A stretch of 64,000 nucleotides of DNA from Umbelopsis ramanniana AG. Taxonomy: Eukaryota > Mucoromycota > Umbelopsidomycetes > Umbelopsidales > Umbelopsidaceae. Shown here in pieces: positions 10,672 through 21,535 of this stretch. The stretch covers positions 62,001-126,000 of the forward strand of contig NW_026252123.1 of the NCBI RefSeq assembly GCF_025399195.1. The letters run 5' to 3'. The notes below the pieces were generated by a model. The model had not been told where the DNA came from and did no database searches. It saw nothing but the letters and a program-made list of their open reading frames with translations. The first letter of the stretch is position 1. Each line of letters starts with the position of its first letter. A program made the translations under genes and the position numbers.

Positions 10672-13356
10672 TTAGCAATTCTTGATATGTTCAGAAGGTT
10701 CCGTAGCAGAGTGTTCAATGACGGCTTCCTTCATTTCGGGCTTTTCGGTTTCGACAGGTCGGTATAAGGAATACTGCTTGATAAAGAGAGAAGCTATGAA
10801 GCTGACAGATGTCAAGGCAGCCATCACGTACCAAGCAATATGGAAACTGTATACGTAGCAGTTTATGGTTGCACTTTCCTGTTGCGACGTGAGCACTCCT
10901 GATCGAATGAAGGTGGTACTTTCGGTAACCTCTGACGTTAACTCTGGGTTCAACGCTGACAGAAGACATGTCATGAGACTATTGTTGATAACAGTAGAGC
11001 AAACAGCGATTCCAATAGCGCTTCCCAAATTTTGAATGAACATTCCCAAAGCAGTTACAGACGCTAAGAGATGGAAAGGGGTTAGTGAACATACTATATC
11101 CTGATCAAATCCAACACTTTGTATTAAACTTACCCAAGTCCTTTGAATCACATGCAGATTGAATGGCTACGTTGCCACATGCGAAAACCATGCCAGCACC
11201 AGCTCCGAACACAATTAGAAAACCATATAGCATGCCGTCAGGAGTTACATCGGTGAGTAAAGCAAGAAGACCTACTCCAGTGGTAACAAGTGCCGTTCCG
11301 CACATGAGACTAAAGAGAATTGGATGCTTAGTTTTTGCGCAAATGCTACATAGCATGCATCGGTAAATACTTACATCGGCTTATAGGTATTAAAGCGACC
11401 CATGGCGAAGCCCATCAAAGTAGCGACTGAACTGATAGCTGCTTGACTGACAATAAGTCGGACGCCGGACATCATAGCTGAATCTGCTCTTGCAGCCTAC
11501 AAATCCATAACATTAGCATAGTGAGCTTTGAGGCCGAGCTGAACAGTAAACGAATTACCTGCAAGAACAACGGCAGCTCAATAACAACGGCATTGAAGGC
11601 AAAGCCAAAGAAGAACTGCATGATGCAAACGAAGACCACGGTGCGTTTGCGGAACAAACGAAGAGGCACAATAGGTTCTTTAGCGACCTTATGCTCAACA
11701 AGGATGAACACCCCTACGAATACAAATCCAACTATTAAGCACGCTAGGACAGGAGCGCTATCCCACGGGTATTGGACGCCACCCATGTTCAATCCGAGTA
11801 ATATCAATGTTGCCATAATCAAGATAACCACAGTGCCTAAAACAGTTTATAAGATATCTTATCTTCAGTCAATTCTGTAATGCTTCGATAAGACATACCT
11901 GCATAATCGATACGCTTCAATTGAACTCGGATGGAAGCATTTTTCTTGGGCTCTTTGAGCGCAATTGCTATCAGGATAGCACCAACAACTCCGAAAGGTA
12001 TACTGTACATTGGTGAATGGAAAGTCTAACGTTTTCATAGATTACATCTTTCAGTATACTTACTTTATGTAGAAACAATACCTCCACGTCAAATGATCGG
12101 TAAATGCGCTAAATATGCCGTTAGCAATGACGCGGTAATTTGTTCCAAGCTTTGAGAAAACTTACCCCTAGAAAGACATTGAAAAATAATTCGATACCAT
12201 TTAGAAATGTTAATTTCAGATGATCGTAATACTGAGAACGTTTTCTTTATCATCGACTTACGCCTACAATGAATTGTTACTCAAAACGCAAAGCACCATA
12301 TTCAACGTAGGAAAAGTGTTCTTACCAAGAAGTGGTCCTAATACAGACGCCATTGCAAATACAGCATTTGCAATTGATTGGTATTTTCCTATGATAGTCA
12401 TTAATATCGCCTCATCACAATACTTTGGGGAGAAGCTGCCCAATTTACCTCGAGATCTCAGGGGGACAACATCGGCAATCTGAGAGCCCGCATTAATTAC
12501 AACTCCGCATTTCGGTTAACTGTTGAGGTCCTTTCTGTCACTTACCACAATCATGACGACGCAGAAGCATCCGCTACCTCCAGCACCTTGTGACCATAAC
12601 TCAGCGTTAATAGATACTGGATAGACTTTGAACCGTATTATTCATAACCATTACCTTGCAATGCACGCATGGCGATCAGCATGATCATGCTGTTGCTGAC
12701 GGCACATAATATAGATCCCAGAAGGAAGATTGCAATAGACACCAGCAGGACATTTCGTCGACCAAAGATATCACTCAACTTTCCATGCAATGGCTATCAA
12801 TGGTTTCCATTTGCGTCAGTAAAAAAACTTTCTTTCGATTTCCGAGCTTCCCATATTTCCAGATAACGTGAGAGAAAAGTTTTTACCTGCAGAGCGTCGA
12901 ACGATAGCATGTACGCCTATTCACACAAATTAGTTACGTCTCGTATGTAAAATCCCAAGAATATGTCTAGAGCTTACTGTGGCAATCCAGGATCCCAATT
13001 CCAGAGCGTGGAAGTCGGATGCGATGCGGGGGATAGCTGTTGATACAATAGTGCTATGTTGACGGTGAGCATTCATCCATGACATGGTGTGCAGTTTAAT
13101 TAGATCACTCACGTATCGAGCGCGGCAAGAAATAAGCAGATGGCGACTCTAGGTTTGGTAAAAATAAGCTGGTAAGTGGAAGGATCAATGCTAGATTCTA
13201 TTCAAGTCCTGCACAGTACCCAATGAACGAGACGATAAGTTGAGGTTTTGTCAATGGGATACCGACTTCGCTTGGATCAAAGGCGTAGTTCTCTTTTTTC
13301 ATCCCCGGTGATTCCGAGCGTATGGTCGAGCTATCATCCTGCGTTGACCCATCCAT
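10672..13356 (-). CDS. DHA2-type MFS drug:H+ antiporter with two 2-nt exons
   Basis: A 14-helix major facilitator that exports drugs or metabolites in exchange for protons. Sixteen exons: 13356-13220, 13148-13113, 13053-12978, 12916-12887, 12793-12655, 12586-12546, 12479-12449, 12388-12326, 12263-12262, 12167-12166, 12108-12064, 12002-11899, 11836-11559, 11496-11375, 11309-11134, 11063-10672; 557 residues. Family motifs: LDTTIVSTAIPRIASDF (helix 1), GKLSDIFGRRNVLL (motif A), RALQGAGGSG, VVPLRSRGKYQSI (motif B region) and ASVLGPLLGGAFTDHLTWR (motif C). The last motif forms in frame only if two consecutive dinucleotide exons, GC and GG, are included. Leaving both out shifts the frame and soon reaches a stop. 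Transported substrate unknown. It converges on the oxidase gene with 219 bp between them. Confidence 0.93.
12166..12167 (-). other. 2-nt microexon (GG) of the DHA2 gene
   Basis: On the minus strand the context reads CTTTCTAG, then GG, then GTAAGTTTTC: a good acceptor and a consensus donor only two bases apart. The flanking introns are 94 and 57 nt. GG joins the C that opens the next exon to make the second glycine codon of GPLLGG. Confidence 0.8.
12262..12263 (-). other. 2-nt microexon (GC) of the DHA2 gene
   Basis: The minus-strand context is CATTGTAG, then GC, then GTAAGTCG. The flanking introns are 62 and 94 nt. GC joins the G that ends the preceding exon to give the first glycine of the motif C pair. 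Together with the GG exon it restores the reading frame. Confidence 0.8.
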
Positions 13357-14876
13357 GAAGAGAAAGAAGTATTGAGTTACACTGAGAGAGAAGGAAAAAA
13401 AAAAAAAAAACCCCCAATCACCGAAAGTAAATTTTATACTGGAAAGTTTTGAATCTCAACCTGAAAACTCCTCCATTGCGACTACCTTTTAATGATCACT
13501 GATACCAAATCCCATATTGAAGCACAAGGTTGTAGACAGAATTTTCAAGTGATTGATTCCATACATGGTCGACACTCCGTATCAAAGACCAAGGTTCATC
13601 TGAAAGTAGCCCCATAAAGAACAACATCGCTTAGGCAGCTAATGCATGGTTTGACTACTTGAGGTAAAATTTGAGCCGGTATTGTTGCAAATGTGTACCT
13701 GTCGAGCACACCAATGAAATTTTTTGCAGTGATGGAGAAGATGGAATGATACCAATAACATCTCTATAAAAATTTTCTGCATTTGTATGAGCAAGTGGTA
13801 TAATCTCATCCATAAGAGGAACGCCTATCAAATGTCGGACGTTTCGGCCGTTGAGTTCGGCCAATTAGGTTTTAGAAAAATGGTAGGGCAAATATGCCAC
13901 GGTTTTCGAAGAAGTATGCGATATCGTGCGATCAGGATATCAAAGGGGTCTAGGAAAAGACTCATCCCTCTAAGGATACTGAGTTACCGACATGCTTGGA
14001 AGCACATAACTTGATTATAAGGCTATGCGTAACTCTTCGCTCGACGTGTGCTGACGATCAAAGCATTTCTTATTTTTTTTTGTTTCCCTCACCCCTTTTG
14101 CTAGTTGAATGTATGATTGAATAATGCGATATGTATATAACATACATGTTGTACAACCAGGATTGGATAGTCACTGGCACTATCATGACTAACCTCTTCT
14201 TAGACTATATGTGAACACAAATCATATGCCTATTGTTGAATTATTTGCTTTTTCTAATGTGCTGTGTTGTTTACCGACCTCTTGTCTTAACATGCATATC
14301 GTGCAAATAGTACGCAAGTCACAAAAAAGTAGGATTTATGTCAATGTGCCTAAATTGTTTTTGATGTGACTAAGCAATGCAAATTAACAAAATCGCCAGG
14401 GAAACTCACAATGCATTTACCGATGTTGACAGCCACTGTGTAAAAGCTAATTTTACCATATGTGTTTAGATTAGAAAGCCCGCACTTTCAAATTGCAAAA
14501 TGTTTTCTTTCACTAGAGCTATGGCCAGCTGTCGAGGAGCATAGCTATTTGAATATCTTATGTGAATATTGTAAGTGAATGCTTTTAAGCAAAGTATAGA
14601 TTTTCTTCACTCTATAAAATATTTTCCATCCTTAGCAGATATTCTCACCATTGGTATATGTGCAAGTGGAACTTTAAACAGATGAGTTTTTTTGGCTTTA
14701 TTCAAACCTGTCTGCATTTTGAAGTTTACCGCAATGTTTTCATACTAAGAAATCTTTAAGAGGCAAAATTGCAATGACAGATCTAACGTAGGGGTCTATA
14801 TCATGAAATGAAAATGAGAGAAAGTGCATAAAAGAAAGATGAAAGTTTTGATTGTTCATTACTTAGATTCAACAAA
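13357..14876. other. 1.5-kb divergent intergenic region
   Basis: This lies between the starts of the DHA2 gene and the secreted-protein gene. It holds an A-run at about 13396-13412 just upstream of the DHA2 ATG. A CATAAAAG TATA-like element at 14827-14834 lies 43-50 bp before the ATG at 14877. A 69-codon minus-strand frame at 13864-13655 (NGRNVRHLIGVPLMDEIIPL) looks protein-like but is isolated and unrecognised. Confidence 0.4.
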
Positions 14877-15800
14877 ATGAAATTCTTTGCTTCTCTAAGC
14901 GTTGTCGTTCTATCTGTTTCTGTAGTGGTTGCTGAGGTCGCTAAGGAGAACGTCTCTGGAAACAGTGTGGCCTCCGAAAAACAAGAAAATGTTCAACATC
15001 AACAGCTTTGGGCTAGCGATGATCACGGTGAAAAAGACGAGAAAAAGGACAAGGATGACGGTAGTGACCATGGTAACTTTAATGGTTGCGCTGATGGTGA
15101 CTGCCAAGGATCTGTCGACCGTGCTCTTGCCCACGCTATGGTTCCCTTTGTAATCAATACCTTTACTTCCTCCGTGCCTTGCGCAAGTGGTACCATCAAT
15201 TTCAACTCTTTACTCCCTACCGCGAGCGCAATTGTACAGGTTGGAACTGGAGTTGGCGCCAAGACTGCTACCGTCAAATGTGGAGGATCCAGTGCCACTG
15301 TACTAAATCCATCTGACGTGTGCCCCACTCCAACTAGTGTAGTCAAAACTATTACAGTTTCAGGACAATTGGTGACAATTACTCTCCCAGTCGCGGAAAC
15401 TATCGTTCAAACACAGATTAATACAGTCACAGGAGCCGGACAAACTGTCACCCAAACATCTACAGTGACATCTACTCAACCTTGTCCATCAACCAAGGCT
15501 GCCTGCCCACGGAAAGGCACAGACATATACGTCCGTTGCGATATGCCAATTGTCGATATTGCCAAGAATGCAGAAGGTAACGCCTACTTGGCTGATGAAT
15601 TTGCTCGACAAGCGGTGGAGGACGGCTGTTTCATGGTAACCGAATGGCGTTCAGACGGAACAAGTCCATCGGTATTCTATAGGGTAGACGTGACCAAACC
15701 AGGTGCTGTTTCAGCGTATAGATCGGCGTGTGAATCACATGGCACCTTCCGCTGCTCTGAAAGCTTTTCTGCAAGCGATGATATTTCATGCCCTGCTTAG
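14877..15800 (+). CDS. Secreted Thr/Ser/Val-rich protein of unknown function
   Basis: An intronless gene for 307 residues. A signal peptide (MKFFASLSVVVLSVSVVVAE) is followed by a charged, Asp/Lys-rich segment (about 45-70). The middle is rich in Val, Thr and Ser, with the repetitive stretch TQTSTVTSTQPCPSTKAACP near residue 200. The last 90 residues hold four to five cysteines, suggesting a disulphide-bonded compact domain. No GPI tail or membrane helix follows, so the protein is probably released or held in the wall. I do not recognise the family. It stands out as one of two intronless genes in an intron-rich window. It could be an effector-like or cell-wall protein, but nothing in the sequence proves that. 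Confidence 0.8.
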   Translation: MKFFASLSVVVLSVSVVVAEVAKENVSGNSVASEKQENVQHQQLWASDDHGEKDEKKDKDDGSDHGNFNGCADGDCQGSVDRALAHAMVPFVINTFTSSVPCASGTINFNSLLPTASAIVQVGTGVGAKTATVKCGGSSATVLNPSDVCPTPTSVVKTITVSGQLVTITLPVAETIVQTQINTVTGAGQTVTQTSTVTSTQPCPSTKAACPRKGTDIYVRCDMPIVDIAKNAEGNAYLADEFARQAVEDGCFMVTEWRSDGTSPSVFYRVDVTKPGAVSAYRSACESHGTFRCSESFSASDDISCPA

Positions 15801-16231
15801 TATACATATATTAAATTTGTTCTGTGAACGGTCCACGGCACTTGAATTGGAATATGGCGGCTTTAAGATGAAGGTTACAGTGCTTTGAGATTATTTGCGA
15901 CCCAAAATGATTAAACAATTTAGCTAGAAAATTCGGTTTATGGACCAAGCCAATATATCAGATGTTGTAAGCGTGGCTGCTGGCTGTTGCATGCTCATGG
16001 AGAAACGTTACGTTATATTAACAAGGTATCGTGGTTTGAACTCACATTACTAGAGACAGAATCATAAGCACGCTTTATCAGAAATAAATAAGATATAATA
16101 AAGGGTATTATAAAACAACCTTTCATAAGGACTCCAGAAATAAGTGGGTTTAGAAATGTTACAGGTTTCGCTGAGACACAAGGATGAAAAAATTACACTG
16201 ATCAAAGTCTGTCAAGATATGGGACAACATT
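15801..16231. other. Convergent intergenic spacer
   Basis: A/T-rich 3' flanks of the secreted-protein gene and the Tvp38-like gene. AATAAA-like signals occur near 16082-16100. No gene is seen. Confidence 0.5.
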
Positions 16232-17676
16232 TTATGCACTGGCTGTCGTCAATCGGATATTGTTAGGGTCATGGCCAACATTGTCCGCTTCTTCTTCATC
16301 GCTATCCACCCATTCCATCCAATCCTCAGATGACGGTCTAGGATTGGGATTGAGGAAACCTGTCGTTTCTAAGCTATCTTCCTGTATAACCTCTTCCACA
16401 GCTCTTTTGGCAACGAAGTAAACGTAGATCATAACTCCAAAGGCTAGAATACTGCCCAACGCCATTGCTGTGTACCTGAATACTTCCGTAGCAGTATCTG
16501 TTGGCTCATCGTCATCTTCTCCCAAGATATGCTTTGCAAATGAGGGTAGAGTTGCCCCTATGTAAACATGAATAGCTATCTTGACAAGGGATATCGCTGT
16601 ACCTAGTGCGTAATGAGTCAGGGGGATGTTGGTGGCGGAGAACATCACATTCTATTTGAAGCAAGCAACGAGTCAGTGTACGGTTATACCCCCTTGTATA
16701 GCCTGTCTCACACAGCTCACCATAATATTGAATGGGTAGGGTGCCTGAAAAACAAGATCGTTAATACCGGTCAACGATCGATATATATGCTATGTTGAAA
16801 TGCATACCAGTCTGATTAGGACAAAGAGCTGCAAATGACATTGGTTGAGTAACATCATACTGGTCAGAAACACATTTGCAGAAGTTTACCTTGAAGCCTT
16901 TCTTTTCCACCGCATGCACAACTGCTTCAAGTCTTGGGTACTTGGACATCATTCTGGTAACTCTTTTCTTGAGCCATCGGCGACTTAGGTAGAAGCACGT
17001 AACACTTCCAGCTAAAGCACCAAAGTACGATAATGGAAATCCTCGCCAGAAGCCAAACGTAAACCCTGACAGAGTCTGATAGGTGCCATATCCAATCATC
17101 GGGGGAAAGGCGCTGAGGAAGATCAAGGAGCCAATCAAAGCATAGCCACTGCAAGTAAATGAAGTGTGAGTCCAACACCAGTTATTAAAAATTTGGATAC
17201 CAGGTAGGCATTTTGGGAAATTAAGAAGGCAAAGAATAAAAGACGCACCCTGCTCCCATTCCTTCGACAGCATGACTTAAGTTTTCCAGTCCTTCAAAGA
17301 CTTGTCGCTTAAAGTGCCATAAAACAATTCCAGTTATCCATGATATCGCTAAGAATCCAATAAAATAGCGATATTGGTATAAGGTGTCTCGAACCGAACG
17401 CTCTCCTGTGACGTATGGGGTTAAAGTTGCTCTGAAGGAACCTATTATTTCCTGTAGAAATCCTCTCCATCCTCTACCGCGGTCTCTGGTTGTTCTTTCT
17501 CCCACTGCTATCGAGCCTTCTTCCAAAAGCCCAACATTGTCTTCTACCATTTGCCAATCCGTAGTGCTTGGCAAGTTTTCGTTACTTTCACTGACTGGTG
17601 ATGATGCATTGTCACCAGTAGGCGTGTTTGTTTCTGAATGATTTGGTAAATGTATAGCTCCTTCACTTGGCGTCAT
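16232..17676 (-). CDS. Tvp38/TMEM64-family (VTT domain) membrane protein
   Basis: A Golgi or late-secretory membrane protein of the SNARE-associated/VTT (DedA-like) family. Relatives include yeast Tvp38 and the VMP1/TMEM41 lipid scramblases. Exons 17676-17249, 17148-16890, 16828-16808, 16744-16721 and 16651-16232; 383 residues. A polar N-terminus of about 115 residues precedes a first helix (FIGFLAISWITGIVLW). The VTT core follows: PPMIGYGTYQTLSGFTFGFW, then GALAGSVTCFYLSRRWLKKR, then VLIRLAPYPFNIMN across three junctions, and FSATNIPLTHYALGT. Two exons are only 21 and 24 nt yet encode the conserved R-x-x-P-x-P/F-N segment. The C-terminus is acidic and cytosolic. Lipid scrambling is inferred from distant relatives only. 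Confidence 0.92.
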
Positions 17677-17973
17677 TTTTTGGTCGTCTATAGATATATT
17701 AACCAGTGGAATGTTGAGATTATAGTGATTATTAAACGATGACCAGTGTCGGTCACATACGCGAACAGCGTTTCATACCGTAGGCAGTTGAGAGTCACAT
17801 CGTTGTGCACGGACCACTTCAAAGTTGACATTTAAATTGGCAGCACCTGCTTGAAACGATTGGATCATTTTTTTTCCAGACACTTCTCATAAGAAAAAAA
17901 AAATCACGTACGAATTTATTACAATCACTCTTATTATTTTTTACTTTGATAAAAATAGAAGATCACAGAAGAA

Positions 17974-20313
17974 TTATTTGAACGTCCAAGGAGCGAATGG
18001 GTTAGAGACGGTGCTCAGTAGGTCTTTTAGTTCAGGTGCATGTCTAAGGAGAATGTCCTTGAAAGTGGCATTGCGGACCCAATCAATGCCCTCTTGGGTG
18101 TAATATTCTGGGGTAAAGTCGTCCGTAAGAAATCGATCGGTCATCAATCTGCGGGAAGCCATAACCACGAAGACTGTAAAAGTGGTATCTCCGAAAGCCC
18201 AACCAGGAGGACGGGGCTAAAAAAAACCGGAAAGGAGTAAATGATCGGCCTATCTGAGTCAAGAGACGTGGAGTGAACGTATTACTTACCATTTCTGCTG
18301 CCATTCCGACAAGACAATCAACATCTTCAACGGATTTATAGACAGTCTTCATTTGAGCAATAACTTCTGGATCGGGATTGAGATCTTCCCAAGATTTGAA
18401 GGCGGGCAGACCTAGACTTCGTCGGATGTTATTGATACGAGGGACACCACGCTCTCTATCGCGAATCATGTCGACGGTCGAAAGATCAATGCGGGTTGGT
18501 GGGTTGTCATAAGGCATAGTGAAGTCCAGCATCGCCTTAGGGTAATTGTTCAGGACCATTGCACCAGAAAATTGCGTACCAAAAGTCGCCAACAAATCCT
18601 GGAACATATGGCCAATACATTGTCAATCGGTTGTCAAAAGGAGATCTTTCGATTGATCAGGAGAAAGTGCATACCTTATATTTGTAGTTGTGCATGATGC
18701 TTGTAGCCTTGCGGAAAGTCATATCAATCAGAGGAATATCTTCTCCATTGATGGGGTGACCGGTAGCCGAGTCAACAACAGTAATGCCATCCGGGAGGAA
18801 AGGATGAAATCGATATACAGCGGTAAACTCCTCAGTGAGACTGAAAGGTACACCATAGAATTTTGCAGGATTTCCTACGATACCATAAGCAGATGGGTGG
18901 GAAAGAATACCAGTAGCTCGAAGAGTATCGACCAGAAGCTTTTGGTCTGGGAAAGTATTCTCCAATCCAAACCAGTTCGACTGCAATGCAATGTAGCCAA
19001 TCTCATCGGACAAAATAGCAGGAGTCCATTCGACAGTGTGAATCTTAGCGTTTACAGCAGTATTGATTAAGCGAGCTTTGTCGTACAGTTCCTGATCGTC
19101 CATGTCAGGGTGATGTTCCTTCAAATAGTCGCAGATAGAATTATGCTCCTTTGTAAATAAGTTATGCAACAGTGATAGACCTGTCAAGTTTGTGTGAGAA
19201 TCATAATTTACATGACTGAACAAAAGTTCCAGACAATAAGTAAAAAAAAGGAGTATGTACCTAGCCACCAATTCTGTTTCATTCCAGTGACTTCCATGCC
19301 GTCCACATCGGTAAATAGAAGTCCCTCGTCGTCCAATTTTAGTTTGCCATCAACGTGAGTTCGTATTTTTGCATTAATTTCAGGAGATGTTCCGTATATC
19401 TGACTTTGATCCCACCAGTGAGTTTGCTCGTTAGCGAACGACACATGTTTACTTGGGTCATCCCCACTTTGAGAATCGTTGACACTTCGAGGTATAAGCA
19501 TCTCCGTTTGCTGGGGTCTCCATGGGTCGTCCTCTGGAAGTGGGACATGGATGAACTCTCCAGTTCCAACTCCTCTTTTATGGCTCATCCTAATATAAAT
19601 TCAAATTAATCAAGGCACGGATAGATGTCGATCACTCTCTGAAAAACCTAAAAATAACGTTAAAAGGACTTACCAATCATGTACTTGGAAATGTACCCAA
19701 GCTACGGACATCAAGTTGAGCGTTTCAGCTGCCTTGAATGTATCCCTGACCATCAACTTGTTTGTAGCATCTCTTGGGTTAGGATCCAGTAATCGAGATC
19801 CATCATCAATCCATTCAGGAGCACTATTTCTACTAAATCGGTAACCAAGCATGCCCATACTGGGTTGCTCCAGATTATTGCAGCTTCCGCTACAAAAAAG
19901 GCGTTAACAAGAAATTTTCTCATCGATCTGTGCTTGCATTCAAAACAGAATATTCATTACTCCAATGTTCTGGCTCGCCGTTCCGCCTCTCCACATTCCC
20001 CAGCTGCCGGTGGTTTGGCAGTGTTGCCGACGTATGAATCGTAAAGATGTTTGGAAAGGAGACGCTCTCTTTCAAGACTACATAACCACGAGATCAGTAA
20101 ACAAATAATGCAGATTTGCTACTAGGTGTCCTATCCCACCAGAAATTTCATCAAGTATACCTTAAATGAATGAGGGCGACGATTAAAGGCAGCTGTAATT
20201 AAGAATAGTGAGCTAAATATCACATATCACCAGTCCGCTATGATATGACATACCGTCCACCAGTGTCGAACACCAGTTGCTCCATATAAAATAGTGTTTA
20301 GGATGTCAACCAT
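17974..20313 (-). CDS. Fatty acid alpha-dioxygenase (haem peroxidase superfamily)
   Basis: A haem enzyme that adds O2 to the alpha carbon of fatty acids, making 2-hydroperoxides (oxylipins). Exons 20313-20254, 20192-20161, 20077-19961, 19889-19674, 19589-19261, 19180-18675, 18598-18290 and 18216-17974; 603 residues, close to the roughly 630 of plant alpha-DOX. Landmarks: GSCNNLEQPSMGMLGYRF, the distal-haem HDW motif near residue 140, QTHWWDQSQIYG, LLHNLFTKEHNSICDYL, AKIHTVEWTPAIL, and SLTEEFTAVYRFH with the catalytic Tyr (about 374) and proximal His (about 377) three residues apart as in plant enzymes. A hydrophobic N-terminal segment (LPLIVALIHL) may associate with membrane. A secondary peroxidase role is possible. 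Confidence 0.9.
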
Positions 20314-21535
20314 GTCAGTTGTCAGACAATAGGTGTTATGCTAACAACATTGGCGAGAGCCGGCTGTAACTGTGCTTTTATTGTCCTTGTCTATCCCGGC
20401 GCTTATGCTTGCTCCTTGTGACATGCTGTTGCGATCACTCCTTACGATTACTCCCGTGATTTTTCTATTGGTACTGGAGAAGATTTTTTTACGCTCTCCT
20501 TCACACCCTCCTGATTTGCCAAAAGCCTACCATCCCTATACCGGTAGAAAGTTCGCCGTAGCTCCTGTTGGGAGGCCGTTCAGAAGGCTCGTTTTTGTTC
20601 TATCACGATCGTCTTCAACTTTCCATTATGCTGTACGACGCCTTACATAGTGCAATAACGGGTGTTAGCCGTTGTTGGAAAATTTTCAGTGCACTTTCAT
20701 CAGAAGGGAGGTTAGTTGCCTACTCTCAAAGCAGTTCTTACAAATATAGTAAATGATATCTTATCCGCCTAGGGTGCTTCTTTTTCACCGTGAAAGGACA
20801 AACTTTCAACTCACTATCAGACATCTTGTCGACGACATTTATTTCACTCCACTCAGATTGTCTTTGGACACCTAGCCCAACTTGAATTGGAAAATATCCA
20901 ATTTTCCAGGTCGCAAGGACCTAGCTGCTGACTCCTGTATAAGAAAAAAATAAAAATTCAGGGTCGGCATCCCGCCGGTAAAAGGTTTGAACCTTGTGTG
21001 GATAGTGCCCTTCACGTACATGTCATCTGAGTTCACCATTATTAGGGAGGGAGGACCTCTCTCTTTTATGACCAAGCTAACATAAACAAAATGATTACAG
21101 GATGCCGGGATTTTTGCAGACGGAGGCTTTGGGTAAACAATCGATGTACATATTGGAAGACATCCATATCATTATCAAGACAAATACCATCTAATCGCAT
21201 CTTATTGCGGTGCATCCATTGAAAACTGCCCATCGTCATATAAAAGCCTTAAACATGAGTGTATCGATGTTGTTACTAACGACTGTTCTCAGCATGACTT
21301 GATTTGAGTATAGTATAGTCATACTGTCGTCGTGCAGCTACATTGTCGTTTGTCTGACTTTTCAAATCCTGCCTCCTTTGAAAACAGTCGGGTCCTGTGG
21401 CCAATGATTTTGAAACGAATAAGGCCTTTAATTAGGTAATAGACGTCAGTCGCATATGAACGTCAAGTTGGTTATATATAAAGTTAAAGTCTTGATTTCG
21501 AATTCTGCAGTTCTATTTCACACTAAGTTATAAGC
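20314..21535. other. 1.2-kb divergent intergenic region
   Basis: This holds the promoters of the alpha-dioxygenase gene and the small membrane-protein gene. A TATATATAAA element lies at 21473-21482, and GACGTCA, a CRE-like half-palindrome, at about 21441-21447. An open frame at 20372-20650 shows no domain or protein-like pattern and is not counted as a gene. Confidence 0.45.
21473..21482 (+). promoter_or_regulatory. TATA element of the small membrane-protein gene
   Basis: TATATATAAA lies 54-63 bp before the ATG at 21536, the same spacing as the TATA boxes of the oxidase and KRE9-like genes in this window. Confidence 0.5.

Noticed and set aside
12109-12326. A single 217-nt intron in the DHA2 gene in place of three introns and two 2-nt exons
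   Set aside because: Joining exon 8 directly to exon 11 shifts the frame (the GG pair is lost) and reaches a stop within a few codons. The two AG-NN-GTAAGT islands restore both frame and motif.
15023-15346. 107-codon minus-strand frame
   Set aside because: It overlaps the secreted-protein gene antisense and lacks any protein-like feature of its own.
20372-20650. 92-codon plus-strand frame in the alpha-dioxygenase upstream region
   Set aside because: Leu/Pro-rich by chance, no domain, no splice partners, and located in a promoter region.
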